Positions 1 to 7,733 of a DNA stretch of 41,977 nucleotides are shown piece by piece; position 1 is the first letter of the stretch, and the number at the start of each line of letters is the position of its first letter. The notes under the pieces were generated by a model, which ran no database searches, was not told the DNA's origin, and saw only the letters and a program-made list of their open reading frames with translations. A program made the position numbers and the translations under genes. The stretch covers positions 1 to 41,977 of the forward strand of contig CAZYBT010000012.1 in NCBI GenBank assembly GCA_964645755.1, read 5' to 3'. Origin of the DNA: VMCP01 sp964645755 (GTDB taxonomy: Bacteria; Bacteroidota; Bacteroidia; NS11-12g; UBA955).

Positions 1-360
1 TACCACATTACAAAAGATTTGTGGAATTTATTTGCAAAAAACGCAAAATCTCATGTTTTTAACATGTGTTCAATAGCCAGTTTCACCGCTTACGCAGCAG
101 GGGGGAGTTACTCGGTTTCGAAATTTGCATTGCTCGGATTTTCGAAATCACTGAGGCTTGAAGGTATGTCCGCGGGCGTTTCTGTAACGGCCGTAATGCC
201 GGGCGCAACCCTAACAGATTCATGGGCTGGCGTTGATTTGCCGACATCGAGATTTATGAAACCTAGCGATGTAGCAGAGGTCATTTTTACTTCTTGGAAG
301 GTCAATGATTTTACTGTCACCGAAGAGATAATTTTACGTCCTTTTTTGGGGGATATTTAA
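1..360 (+). CDS. short-chain dehydrogenase/reductase, C-terminal part (5' end outside window)
   Basis: This is the last 119 residues of an SDR-family NAD(P)-dependent oxidoreductase; the Rossmann nucleotide-binding half lies to the left of the window. The visible part holds the catalytic Ser region (NMCSIAS, fragment residues 21-27) and the YxxxK signature as YSVSK (Tyr37 and Lys41 of the fragment), followed by the SKSLRLE helix and the usual PGATLTDSW segment after the active site. The frame is open to base 1, so no start is visible; an internal TTG at 19 is not a real start. The substrate cannot be told from this fragment. The next gene is 106 bases downstream and has its own promoter. Confidence 0.85.
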   Translation, partial: YHITKDLWNLFAKNAKSHVFNMCSIASFTAYAAGGSYSVSKFALLGFSKSLRLEGMSAGVSVTAVMPGATLTDSWAGVDLPTSRFMKPSDVAEVIFTSWKVNDFTVTEEIILRPFLGDI

Positions 361-427
361 ATTGTCATTTTATTGTCATGCAATTTTGATCAAATATAGC
401 TTTTAGTGGTATGTACCTAAAAAAGTG

Positions 428-435
428 TATATTTG
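428..435 (+). promoter_or_regulatory. Bacteroidota -7 box (TATATTTG) for the T9SS cargo gene at 467
   Basis: An exact match to the Bacteroidota -7 consensus TAnnTTTG lies 31 bases before the ATG at 467. No clear -33 TTTG is seen at the expected distance. Confidence 0.6.
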
Positions 436-466
436 CGTATAGATAAACATTCAAAAAATTATAGAA

Positions 467-1801
467 ATGAAAAAATTACTGTTATTAGGATTCTCGGTTT
501 TGGCGGCCATTTCTGCGAACGCTCAAACAATAAATCCGAGCAGAATTCGTGCAATTGACATGAATCAGCGTGTAAAAGGTCGTGACTTAAGCAGAACTGT
601 AAATGGTGCTACACGTCGCGGAGCAGAAGAAGGTGGTGGAAACTACAATTATTTAAGAGCATATGGCAATGAATTGATGTTAGGAGATCCTAAGACATAC
701 ATTCGTTGGATGATGCCAGATACAAATGCAGCATTTGTTTACGATGATGGAGCAAAAGGACATGTAGATTTGTGTGTAGTGGGAGGAGTATTCGATCCAA
801 AGGATACAACTTTCTTATCAGCAGATTTGCCTGTTTTAACCAAATTCAATCCATATTCAGTAGACACACTAAGATGGGTACAATATTATGTTCGTAACGT
901 TGATTCAATTGATGTTGCTGGTACCAAAACAAATGTTGTTGATACTGCATACGTTCAATATTTCGACATTACGGGTATTGATTTCAGAGGATTTACTTAC
1001 CAAAACAAAAGACATTTGAACGCAGCACCAAAAGTTGCTACTTATGTTCCAAACAATTTGTTAAACACATCTGCGTTGAAAACGGATACAATCTTATTGG
1101 ATAAATCTATGGCAGATAGTTTTTCAGTTGAAGGTGGTCAGTTGTTTGGAAGAACATCTGGTACTTTACCAGGAATTGTATCTCAGTCAACAAATGGAAC
1201 GAACATCACAAACAACATTGTGGCATTCACCATCACATTCAAACCAATGATTAAGGCTGTTTTGGGAGACACAATTGTAAACTGGGGTAAAACAGGATAC
1301 ACACCAAAAATCAATGCTTTCGGTGTGAGAATGGGTTATTTCACCAACACAATGCATGAGATTACGTCTCCTTACCGTTACAACAATAGTTTTTGGACAC
1401 CATTTGATTTAGCTGGTGGACAAACAATTAACGGTTGGAAATCATATTACCCAACTTCTGCATATTTAACAACTTCATTCTGGGATATTTTTGTTGACAT
1501 CAAAACTCAAAACTTGTCGACCAAAGATATTGCAAAAGGAATTTCAGGAACTAGAGTATATCCAAATCCTACTTCAGGTTCAAACAATGCAGTGGCAGCT
1601 TTCAACTTGAGCAAAAACAGCCAAGTGAGTGCACAAATCGTTGATTTGAACGGAAGAATTGTACGTACATTTGCTGCTCGTCAATTCGAAGCTGGTACAA
1701 ACCAATTTGGTTTAAACACTGCAGATTTAGCTTCAGGAATCTATACAGTTGTATTGCAAAGTGCAACAGGAACTGAATCTACTAAATTGGTAGTTGAGTA
1801 A
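467..1801 (+). CDS. secreted protein with type IX secretion C-terminal sorting domain
   Basis: This is a 444-residue protein with a Sec signal peptide (MKKLLLLGFSVLAAISANAQ, residues 1-20) and a C-terminal T9SS type A sorting domain from about residue 362. The sorting domain shows the diagnostic YPNPTSG motif, a central VDLNGRIV strand and a terminal SGIYTVVL...KLVVE segment. The protein is therefore expected to cross the outer membrane through T9SS and be released or surface-anchored. The central 340 residues are rich in Asn, Thr and aromatic residues, with no domain I recognise. A strong intrinsic terminator follows, so it is probably monocistronic. Confidence 0.85.
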   Translation: MKKLLLLGFSVLAAISANAQTINPSRIRAIDMNQRVKGRDLSRTVNGATRRGAEEGGGNYNYLRAYGNELMLGDPKTYIRWMMPDTNAAFVYDDGAKGHVDLCVVGGVFDPKDTTFLSADLPVLTKFNPYSVDTLRWVQYYVRNVDSIDVAGTKTNVVDTAYVQYFDITGIDFRGFTYQNKRHLNAAPKVATYVPNNLLNTSALKTDTILLDKSMADSFSVEGGQLFGRTSGTLPGIVSQSTNGTNITNNIVAFTITFKPMIKAVLGDTIVNWGKTGYTPKINAFGVRMGYFTNTMHEITSPYRYNNSFWTPFDLAGGQTINGWKSYYPTSAYLTTSFWDIFVDIKTQNLSTKDIAKGISGTRVYPNPTSGSNNAVAAFNLSKNSQVSAQIVDLNGRIVRTFAARQFEAGTNQFGLNTADLASGIYTVVLQSATGTESTKLVVE

Positions 1802-1822
1802 AATTAAATTGCATCGATAAAA

Positions 1823-1860
1823 AAATAAGAGCCGCCCATTGGGCGGCTCTTATTTTTTTT
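1823..1860 (+). terminator. intrinsic terminator after the T9SS cargo gene
   Basis: A perfect 15-bp inverted repeat (arms 1823-1837 and 1841-1855, loop ATT) with a GC-rich core (GAGCCGCCC) runs into a T tract ending at 1860. The -7 box of the next gene begins three bases later. Confidence 0.95.
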
Positions 1861-1863
1861 AGT

Positions 1864-1871
1864 TATTTTTG
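1864..1871 (+). promoter_or_regulatory. -7 box TATTTTTG for the DUF5723 gene
   Basis: An exact TAnnTTTG match ends six bases before the ATG at 1878 and starts four bases after the preceding terminator. This implies a leader of at most a few bases. A TTG inside the box (1869) is in frame with the gene and can be mistaken for a start. Confidence 0.7.
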
Positions 1872-1877
1872 AATATC

Positions 1878-3338
1878 ATGTTGAATAAAAAGCAGCTCTA
1901 TTTGATTGGATTTATGTTGATTGGATTGGATATCCAAGCTCAAACATTTTTTGGTTTACAAAACAGTAATTATGCGGGAGCACACATGATTTATACCAAT
2001 CCTGCTGCTTTGGGAACAATGCCTTTCAAAAGAAATGTCAATTTTTCCTCGATTGGATTTAACTTAAATAACAATTATTTGTCGTTGGAAACACCATTCT
2101 CTTTTTGGGATATGGTTACAAACCAAGTTGATGGACAATATTTGGATGCTAATGGAAACATTGATTGGAAGTCCGATTGGCTCAAAGAGAATCAATCGAG
2201 CAATAAAATTTGGGGAAATGCAGAATTAGAATATCGAGGGCCAGCATATGCAACACGTTATTTAGACCGTATTGTGTGGGCTACAGCCACAAGAACTCGC
2301 AATTCTGTTTCAATGACCAACGTTTCTCCACAAATTGTTACATGGGGTAAATCGCTCTTAGATTCGAATTCCAATGTGAATATTTTAGATGTGGCAAATC
2401 AAACATTCAATATTCGGGCGAATTCATATCAAGAGTTTACGGGTTCTTTGGCCTATTTAGCTGTTAATCAATCTGATTTAAAAGTTAGTTTGGGTGTAAC
2501 TGGTAAAATTCTCTTAGGTTTAGGTAGTTTTAGCATGCACAATAATGGCAGTAAATTCAGTGCGTTTGGACATGACTCGATACGGGTAGATTATGCCGAT
2601 ATTAAAGTATCGTACACTGATTTTGATTTTTTAAGTCAAATCATGAAAGGCGTTATTTTAGGAAGCTTTCCAAAGTTAAATAATATTTCGGGATTTGGTT
2701 ATGGCATGGATTTAGGGTTTTCTATTGAATCTGGTAATGTTGGCAGAGAAGAGACGAATTCTAAGATTGTAAGCAATAAACAATATCGATGGAAGTTATC
2801 GGGAGCTGTTTTAGATTTGGGACATATCAACTATTCTTCAAATGCAACCAGCTACCAAATTGCAACAGATAAGTCAGTTTCAATGAATTTAATGACGCCT
2901 GAGTTCTTGATTGCAGCTTCCAATGGTTCTTCCGGTGTGTTGAATTACGTTACGGAATATGCTCAGCAAAAAGGAATTTATAAAGAAATTCAAGAACAAA
3001 TATCCATGAATTTGCCAACCACCGTTCAAATTCAATTTGATTATGCGATTCTCAAATACTTCAATGTTGCGGCACATTGGCAACAAAGATTGTCGTCGAT
3101 TCAAGAAAATCAAATTTTGGGTAACAGCAGTTTGGTTGTTGTTCCACGATTTGAGCATCGATGGTTTGAGATTTCAACTCCAATGTCGTTTTATGATAAT
3201 TACGAACAATTTGGAATTGGAATTTTTACGAGAATTGGGCCCGTATTTTTTGGAACAGATAATTTCTTAAAGAGTTTCTCCAATACAAAATATTCTGGTA
3301 TTAATATGTATTTTGGAGTTTCTTCTTTGTTGCCTTAA
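1878..3338 (+). CDS. DUF5723-type outer-membrane protein
   Basis: The 486-residue protein has a signal peptide (through about residue 22, ending DIQAQ) and mature sequence opening TFFGLQNSNYAGAHMIYTNP. That opening, with its early N-P-A segment, is typical of the Bacteroidota DUF5723 family of predicted outer-membrane barrel proteins. Alternating hydrophobic and polar strands continue to the end. Some family members carry an OmpA domain at the C-terminus; none is present here. I prefer the ATG at 1878 over the in-frame TTG at 1869, because the TTG lies inside the promoter box. The 3' end overlaps the convergent gene by four bases. The function is unknown. Confidence 0.7.
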   Translation: MLNKKQLYLIGFMLIGLDIQAQTFFGLQNSNYAGAHMIYTNPAALGTMPFKRNVNFSSIGFNLNNNYLSLETPFSFWDMVTNQVDGQYLDANGNIDWKSDWLKENQSSNKIWGNAELEYRGPAYATRYLDRIVWATATRTRNSVSMTNVSPQIVTWGKSLLDSNSNVNILDVANQTFNIRANSYQEFTGSLAYLAVNQSDLKVSLGVTGKILLGLGSFSMHNNGSKFSAFGHDSIRVDYADIKVSYTDFDFLSQIMKGVILGSFPKLNNISGFGYGMDLGFSIESGNVGREETNSKIVSNKQYRWKLSGAVLDLGHINYSSNATSYQIATDKSVSMNLMTPEFLIAASNGSSGVLNYVTEYAQQKGIYKEIQEQISMNLPTTVQIQFDYAILKYFNVAAHWQQRLSSIQENQILGNSSLVVVPRFEHRWFEISTPMSFYDNYEQFGIGIFTRIGPVFFGTDNFLKSFSNTKYSGINMYFGVSSLLP

Positions 3339-3658
3339 TCTTCAATTACCTCAACATCAACAAAATCATCATCAGATTGATGATTGTCTTTTTCGGTATG
3401 TGATTTTTGGAATTTATTTATCTTGTTGTTTATCAATTTATTCAAAAATAAAATAGTAGATAAACTCAACGACGCTGTAATGATCCAAATTACAATGGCT
3501 ACATCAATCCAACTTTTATCCCTCAAAAGCCATACAAAGAATCCTGTAAAAAGCTGACGGATAATCCATGAGCGCAATTTTTGGTTTCTTAATTTCTTGA
3601 AATTCTGTGGGTCGAAACCAGGGAACTGACCACCGCCCATTTGAAATTGGAACATCAT
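3335..3658 (-). CDS. small membrane protein of unknown function, downstream of murA
   Basis: This 107-residue protein has a Gly/Pro/Phe-rich N-terminus (MMFQFQMGGGQFPGFDPQN), a basic stretch, and hydrophobic segments at about residues 35-45 and 50-72, which are likely one or two membrane spans. The tail is charged and very acidic (DDDFVDVEVIED). It begins five bases after the murA stop codon and so is probably co-transcribed with DUF4290 and murA. An alternative ATG lies at 3655. I do not recognise a family. Confidence 0.6.
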   Translation of the reverse strand: MMFQFQMGGGQFPGFDPQNFKKLRNQKLRSWIIRQLFTGFFVWLLRDKSWIDVAIVIWIITASLSLSTILFLNKLINNKINKFQKSHTEKDNHQSDDDFVDVEVIED

Positions 3659-3663
3659 GAGTA

Positions 3664-4985
3664 TTAGGCCTCAATGCGTTTAATTCTTGCTCCAAGAGCA
3701 TTGAGTCTTTCTTCAATTCTCTCATAGCCTCTATCAATTTGCTCGATGTTACGGATGGTACTTTTCCCTTTCGCACTCATAGCTGCAATGAGAAGAGCCA
3801 CTCCCGCCCGAATATCCGGCGATGACATAGTGATGCCTTTTAATTTGGTTCGTCTATCTAAACCTATAACAGTAGCTCGATGAGGGTCACACAAAATAAT
3901 TTGTGCTCCCATGTCTATTAAATTGTCGACAAAGAAAAGCCTGCTTTCAAACATTTTTTGATGAATTAAGACAGTACCACGAGCTTGAGTTGCAGTAACC
4001 AAGGCAATTGAAATCAAATCAGGAGTAAAACCTGGCCNNNNNNNNNNCAAATTTGATCGGAAATGGTTAAAATGGAGCCATCAATAAAGCTGTCTATTTC
4101 ATAATGCTCATTTTCTGGGATGAAAATATCATCGCCAATAATTTCCAATTTTACACCCAATCGTTCGAAAGTTTTGGGAATGATTCCTAACATATCGACT
4201 CTGCAATTTTTCAAGGTGATTTCGCTTTGAGTAATTGCAGCCATTCCGATAAAAGAACCAATTTCAATCATATCTGGCAAACAACGATGGGTACATCCCT
4301 TTAAAGAAGAAACTCCCTGAATGATGAGTTTGTTTGACCCAATGCCTTCAATGTTTGCACCCATGCTGTTGAGCATGTTACACAGTTGTTGCAGGTAAGG
4401 TTCGCAAGCCGCATTGTAGATGGTGGTTTCTCCATGAGATAGTACAGCTGCCATCAAAATATTAGCAGTTCCTGTTACAGATGCTTCATCTAAATGCATG
4501 TAACAACCTTGAAGTTTTGGGCTATGCACTCTGTAGAAATTCTCTTCAGCCAAATATTCAAATTTGGCACCTAAGCGAATAAATCCCTCAAAGTGTGTAT
4601 CCAATCTGCGCCTTCCAATTTTGTCGCCACCAGGACTAGGAATATAACCTTTGCCAAATCTAGAGAGGAGTGGGCCTACGATCATGATTGAACCGCGGAG
4701 TGCTGCGCCTTGTTTTTTAAATTCCGGGCTATCTAAAAAATCTAGATTGACCGCATCTGATTTAAAAGAATAGGTGCCACGCTCTTTTCGGTTTACTTTT
4801 ACTCCTAAATTTTGCAGTAATTCAATCAATTTGAGCACATCTCTAATTTCAGGAATGTTTTCAATGATGACTTCCTCGGAAGTGAGTAACACTGCACAAA
4901 TTACTTGTAATGCTTCATTTTTAGCACCTTGAGGAGTTATTTCTCCTTTGAGCTTATGTCCGCCTTCAATTTCAAATACTGACAT
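3664..4985 (-). CDS. murA: UDP-N-acetylglucosamine 1-carboxyvinyltransferase (MurA), interrupted by an assembly gap
   Basis: MurA transfers enolpyruvate from PEP to UDP-GlcNAc, the first committed step of peptidoglycan synthesis. The N-terminal part shows the substrate-binding GAKNEAL motif (Lys22, Asn23). The active-site loop PGGDKIGRRRLDTH has Asp121 where E. coli MurA has Cys115. The C-terminal part shows PGFTPDLISIA, HQKMFESRLFFVD and DPHRATVIGLDR. Ten Ns at 4038-4047 shift the apparent frame. If the two flanks overlap by one G, the junction reads Ile-Trp-Pro-Gly as expected and the gene is 1311 bases, or 436 residues, the normal length. I read it as one intact gene. It starts six bases after the DUF4290 stop. 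Confidence 0.95.
4038..4047. other. assembly gap (10 N) inside murA
   Basis: This is a run of exactly ten Ns. Both flanks are clean murA sequence in different apparent frames. The flanking bases on the coding strand (ATTTG before, GGCCAGG after) rebuild the expected Ile-Trp-Pro-Gly codons if one G is shared. Confidence 0.95.
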
Positions 4986-4991
4986 GATTTT

Positions 4992-5663
4992 TTAGAATCT
5001 GCGGTAGTTTTTACCGCGGTTGTTGTTCTTTTTATTGTGATTGTTTTTGGTGTTATTTCGACCAAAATTGTTGTTTTTAAAGAATTTTTTAGGTTGATGC
5101 ATGCTAGCGTCAGCCGATACGGTAATTTCTGAACCTTGCAACTGCAATTGTCCTTTTGAAAGAATTTTCAAATGCTCTGCAATCACCTCATTGCTTAAGT
5201 TTTCATTGTTCCAAATTTTACAGCTGTTAAACATAAAAGAGGCAATGAGATTCACCATTTCTTGTCTGATTTCAGGATCTTCCATTTCTGAAACCTTGTC
5301 TACCATCATTTGTAGGTTTCTACCATAAAAACGGAATCTGATATTGGTCGTTGGATAACCAATGGTTTCAGGTTTTTTCGATTTTTCTTCAGGTTTAGGT
5401 ATTTCAAATGGACAATCTACATCTAGGTTGTAATTACCAATTTGGAAGATATGACCCCATAAAATTTCCTTAAAATTCGATTGCACTTTTAACTCAGGAT
5501 TGAGAGTTGCCATGATGTTGACTAGGTGATGCACCCATTGTGTTCGTTTTTCTTTGTCTGCAATGGTTTGAATATGTGCAACATAGTCTTGGATATGTCG
5601 TCCAAATTCAGCAATTTTAAGATGCACTCTTTGAGTATTGTAATCAGTTTGAAGAATTGTCAT
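4992..5663 (-). CDS. DUF4290 domain-containing protein
   Basis: The 223-residue protein matches the Bacteroidota-specific DUF4290 family: DYNTQRVHLKIAEFGRHIQDYV at the N-terminus, LWGHIFQIGNYNLDVDCPF near residues 68-87, and a helical core up to about residue 170. The last 35 residues are an Asn/Lys/Arg-rich disordered tail (KKFFKNNNFGRNN, ending GKNYRRF), which could bind nucleic acid. DUF4290 genes commonly sit directly upstream of murA in this phylum, and here the spacing is six bases. The molecular function is unknown. It is divergent from the TetR-like gene. Confidence 0.85.
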   Translation of the reverse strand: MTILQTDYNTQRVHLKIAEFGRHIQDYVAHIQTIADKEKRTQWVHHLVNIMATLNPELKVQSNFKEILWGHIFQIGNYNLDVDCPFEIPKPEEKSKKPETIGYPTTNIRFRFYGRNLQMMVDKVSEMEDPEIRQEMVNLIASFMFNSCKIWNNENLSNEVIAEHLKILSKGQLQLQGSEITVSADASMHQPKKFFKNNNFGRNNTKNNHNKKNNNRGKNYRRF

Positions 5664-5748
5664 TTTTATGCTTGCAAATTAATGATTGAAATCAACAAAA
5701 AAAGAAAACTTTTAGTATCGATAAGTGTTTCTTTTTCAGGAATCCAAT

Positions 5749-6375
5749 ATGAAAGCAAAGATAATAGAAAATTACATTTTGCATTACAATAGAAATGGCA
5801 AAATGCCGAAAAGCGTTTTTGATTTTTGTGAACAACTGCAAATCACTGAAAGCGAGTTTTATCAAGAATTTTCCGATTTAAATGCAATAGAATCAGAAAT
5901 TTTGATTCAAATTTGGTCAGAAGCAATTGACAAATTGAAGGGACAAGATTTTTACCAAGAGCTCAGTGCGCAGGAAAAATTACTTTCTGCGGTCTATGCG
6001 TTTTTTGAAAATCTAAAAAATTATCGAAGCTATTTGTTACTCAAACACAAAGACTGGAAAAATCCGCTTCAGCATATGGAAAATATGAAAGAATTTAAGG
6101 AAGCGTTTTTTATGTACTTAGATGGATTGAATTTTGAGCAAAAAGGTATCGGAGTGCCTCAAATTGATAAATTTTTAGACAAAGGAACTCACCATGGCTT
6201 GTTTACTAATTTAATGTTTGTATTCAATTTTTGGATGAAGGATAAGAGCAAGGGATTTGAAAAAACAGATGCTTGCATAGAAAAATCATTTGCATTGTCG
6301 TTTGAACTACTATCGAATCAAGGCATCCAAAAGGCATTTGATTTCGGTAAGTTTCTTTTTGCAGAAATGAAATGA
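5749..6375 (+). CDS. TetR/AcrR-like transcriptional regulator
   Basis: The 208-residue helical protein has an N-terminal region (about residues 1-50, MKAKIIENYILHYNRNGKMP then FDFCEQLQITESEFYQEFSDL) with the three-helix layout of a TetR DNA-binding domain. A helical ligand or dimer domain follows. The helix-turn-helix is a weak match, so recognition partly rests on context: the stop codon overlaps the AarF-family kinase start by four bases (ATGA), an arrangement I associate with TetR-C plus AarF pairs in Bacteroidota. I prefer the ATG at 5749; the upstream extension to 5725 looks non-coding. It may regulate its own operon. Confidence 0.65.
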   Translation: MKAKIIENYILHYNRNGKMPKSVFDFCEQLQITESEFYQEFSDLNAIESEILIQIWSEAIDKLKGQDFYQELSAQEKLLSAVYAFFENLKNYRSYLLLKHKDWKNPLQHMENMKEFKEAFFMYLDGLNFEQKGIGVPQIDKFLDKGTHHGLFTNLMFVFNFWMKDKSKGFEKTDACIEKSFALSFELLSNQGIQKAFDFGKFLFAEMK

Positions 6376-7733
6376 AGACACAAGATAAAATTCCGAGTAC
6401 CAAACTCGAGAGGGCGGTAAAGTTGGTTGGAACTGGTGCTAAAATTGGAGGAAATTATCTCAAATATTATGCAAAAAAGAGCATCACTGGCAACAACGAC
6501 AAAACGGAGCTTCACTCGTCTAATGCCGAAGATATCTATGATTCATTAAGTGAACTCAAAGGTAGTGCGTTAAAGGTGGCACAAATGTTGAGCATGGACA
6601 AAAACATCCTTCCAAGGGCCTATTCCGATAAGTTTGCACTGTCACAGTATTCTGCGCCGCCTATGTCGCCACCGCTTGTTTTAAAGGTATTCCAAAATTC
6701 AATTGGCAAATCGGCTTTTGATGTTTTTGACACTTTTGAAGTTCAATCTCTTGCCGCTGCGAGCATAGGGCAAGTGCATTTGGCTGCCAAAAACGGACAA
6801 AAGTTTGCTGTGAAAATTCAATATCCAGGAATTGCTGATTCAATTCAAAGTGATCTTAAAATGGTTAAACCAATAGCAAATGCTATGTTTGGATTGTCTG
6901 AGAAAGAAATGAAAAAGTATTTTCAGGAAGTTGAAGACAAGTTGATTGAAGAAACAAATTACAAGTTGGAACTACAAAGAGGACAGGAGCTTTCCGATGC
7001 CTCAAAACATCTTGACAACATTGTTTTTCCGCAGTATTATCCCGAATTTAGCTCTGATAAAGTTTTGGTCATGGATTACCTAAAAGGTTTGCATTTAAAA
7101 GAATACCTCGAAACCAATCCTTCTCAAGATGATAAAAATACGGTAGCACAGGCATTATGGGATTTCTATGAATTTCAATTACACCAATTGAAAGCCATTC
7201 ATGCAGACCCTCATCCTGGAAATTTTTTGTTTCAGGAAGATAATCAAGTTGGAATCATCGATTTTGGCTGTATCAAAATTGTCCCTCAAGATTTTTATTA
7301 TCATTATTTTCCATTGTTAACGGAAGAAGTTCAGGGCAATCAGGATTTAATTCAGAAACTTTTGAAAGAAATTGAAATTATTTTCCCAGCAGACAATGAG
7401 TCAACTGTGAAAGAATTGTCTGATGCTTTTTTGAAAATGACGACCATTTTAAGCGAGCCATTCAAGAATGAAACGTTTCATTTTACTTATGATTTTCTCG
7501 ACAAAATTTATGCCATAGGGGAGGAGATTTACAAAATTCCCGAGGTTAAGAAACCAACTCAACCTCGAGGAAGCAAACATGCGTTGTATGTGAATCGCAC
7601 TTATTTTGGAATTTACAGCATGATGGCTGATTTAAATGCAGAAATTAGAACGAAACCAGGAAGTTGGAAACATGATTTGTTAAATTATCATAACCTTCAA
7701 TCTGCCGACTCTGAATTAAATCTTCACGTCTAA
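6372..7733 (+). CDS. AarF/ABC1/UbiB-family (COQ8-like) atypical kinase
   Basis: This 453-residue protein kinase-like protein belongs to the ABC1/UbiB family. The N-terminal signature reads ALKVAQMLSMD (Lys68 to Gln71), a variant of the family KxGQ motif with Ala for Gly. The nucleotide loop is Ala-rich (LAAASIGQVH) followed by FAVKIQYPG with the ATP-binding Lys. The catalytic loop is HADPHPGNFLF and the Mg-binding segment is GIIDFGCIK. In other bacteria and mitochondria the family supports ubiquinone synthesis, but Bacteroidota generally use menaquinone, so the role here is open. It is translationally coupled to the TetR-like gene. Its 3' end overlaps the convergent TonB-dependent receptor by 18 bases. 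Confidence 0.85.
   Translation: MKTQDKIPSTKLERAVKLVGTGAKIGGNYLKYYAKKSITGNNDKTELHSSNAEDIYDSLSELKGSALKVAQMLSMDKNILPRAYSDKFALSQYSAPPMSPPLVLKVFQNSIGKSAFDVFDTFEVQSLAAASIGQVHLAAKNGQKFAVKIQYPGIADSIQSDLKMVKPIANAMFGLSEKEMKKYFQEVEDKLIEETNYKLELQRGQELSDASKHLDNIVFPQYYPEFSSDKVLVMDYLKGLHLKEYLETNPSQDDKNTVAQALWDFYEFQLHQLKAIHADPHPGNFLFQEDNQVGIIDFGCIKIVPQDFYYHYFPLLTEEVQGNQDLIQKLLKEIEIIFPADNESTVKELSDAFLKMTTILSEPFKNETFHFTYDFLDKIYAIGEEIYKIPEVKKPTQPRGSKHALYVNRTYFGIYSMMADLNAEIRTKPGSWKHDLLNYHNLQSADSELNLHV

Noticed and set aside
3516..3776. Minus-strand open frame of 86 codons bridging the murA end and the next gene
   Set aside because: It overlaps two better-supported genes in another frame and has no independent start signal or family match.
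3664..4985. Two separate genes or a frameshifted murA pseudogene
   Set aside because: The frame change coincides exactly with the N run; removing it with a one-base overlap restores a full-length MurA with all motifs.
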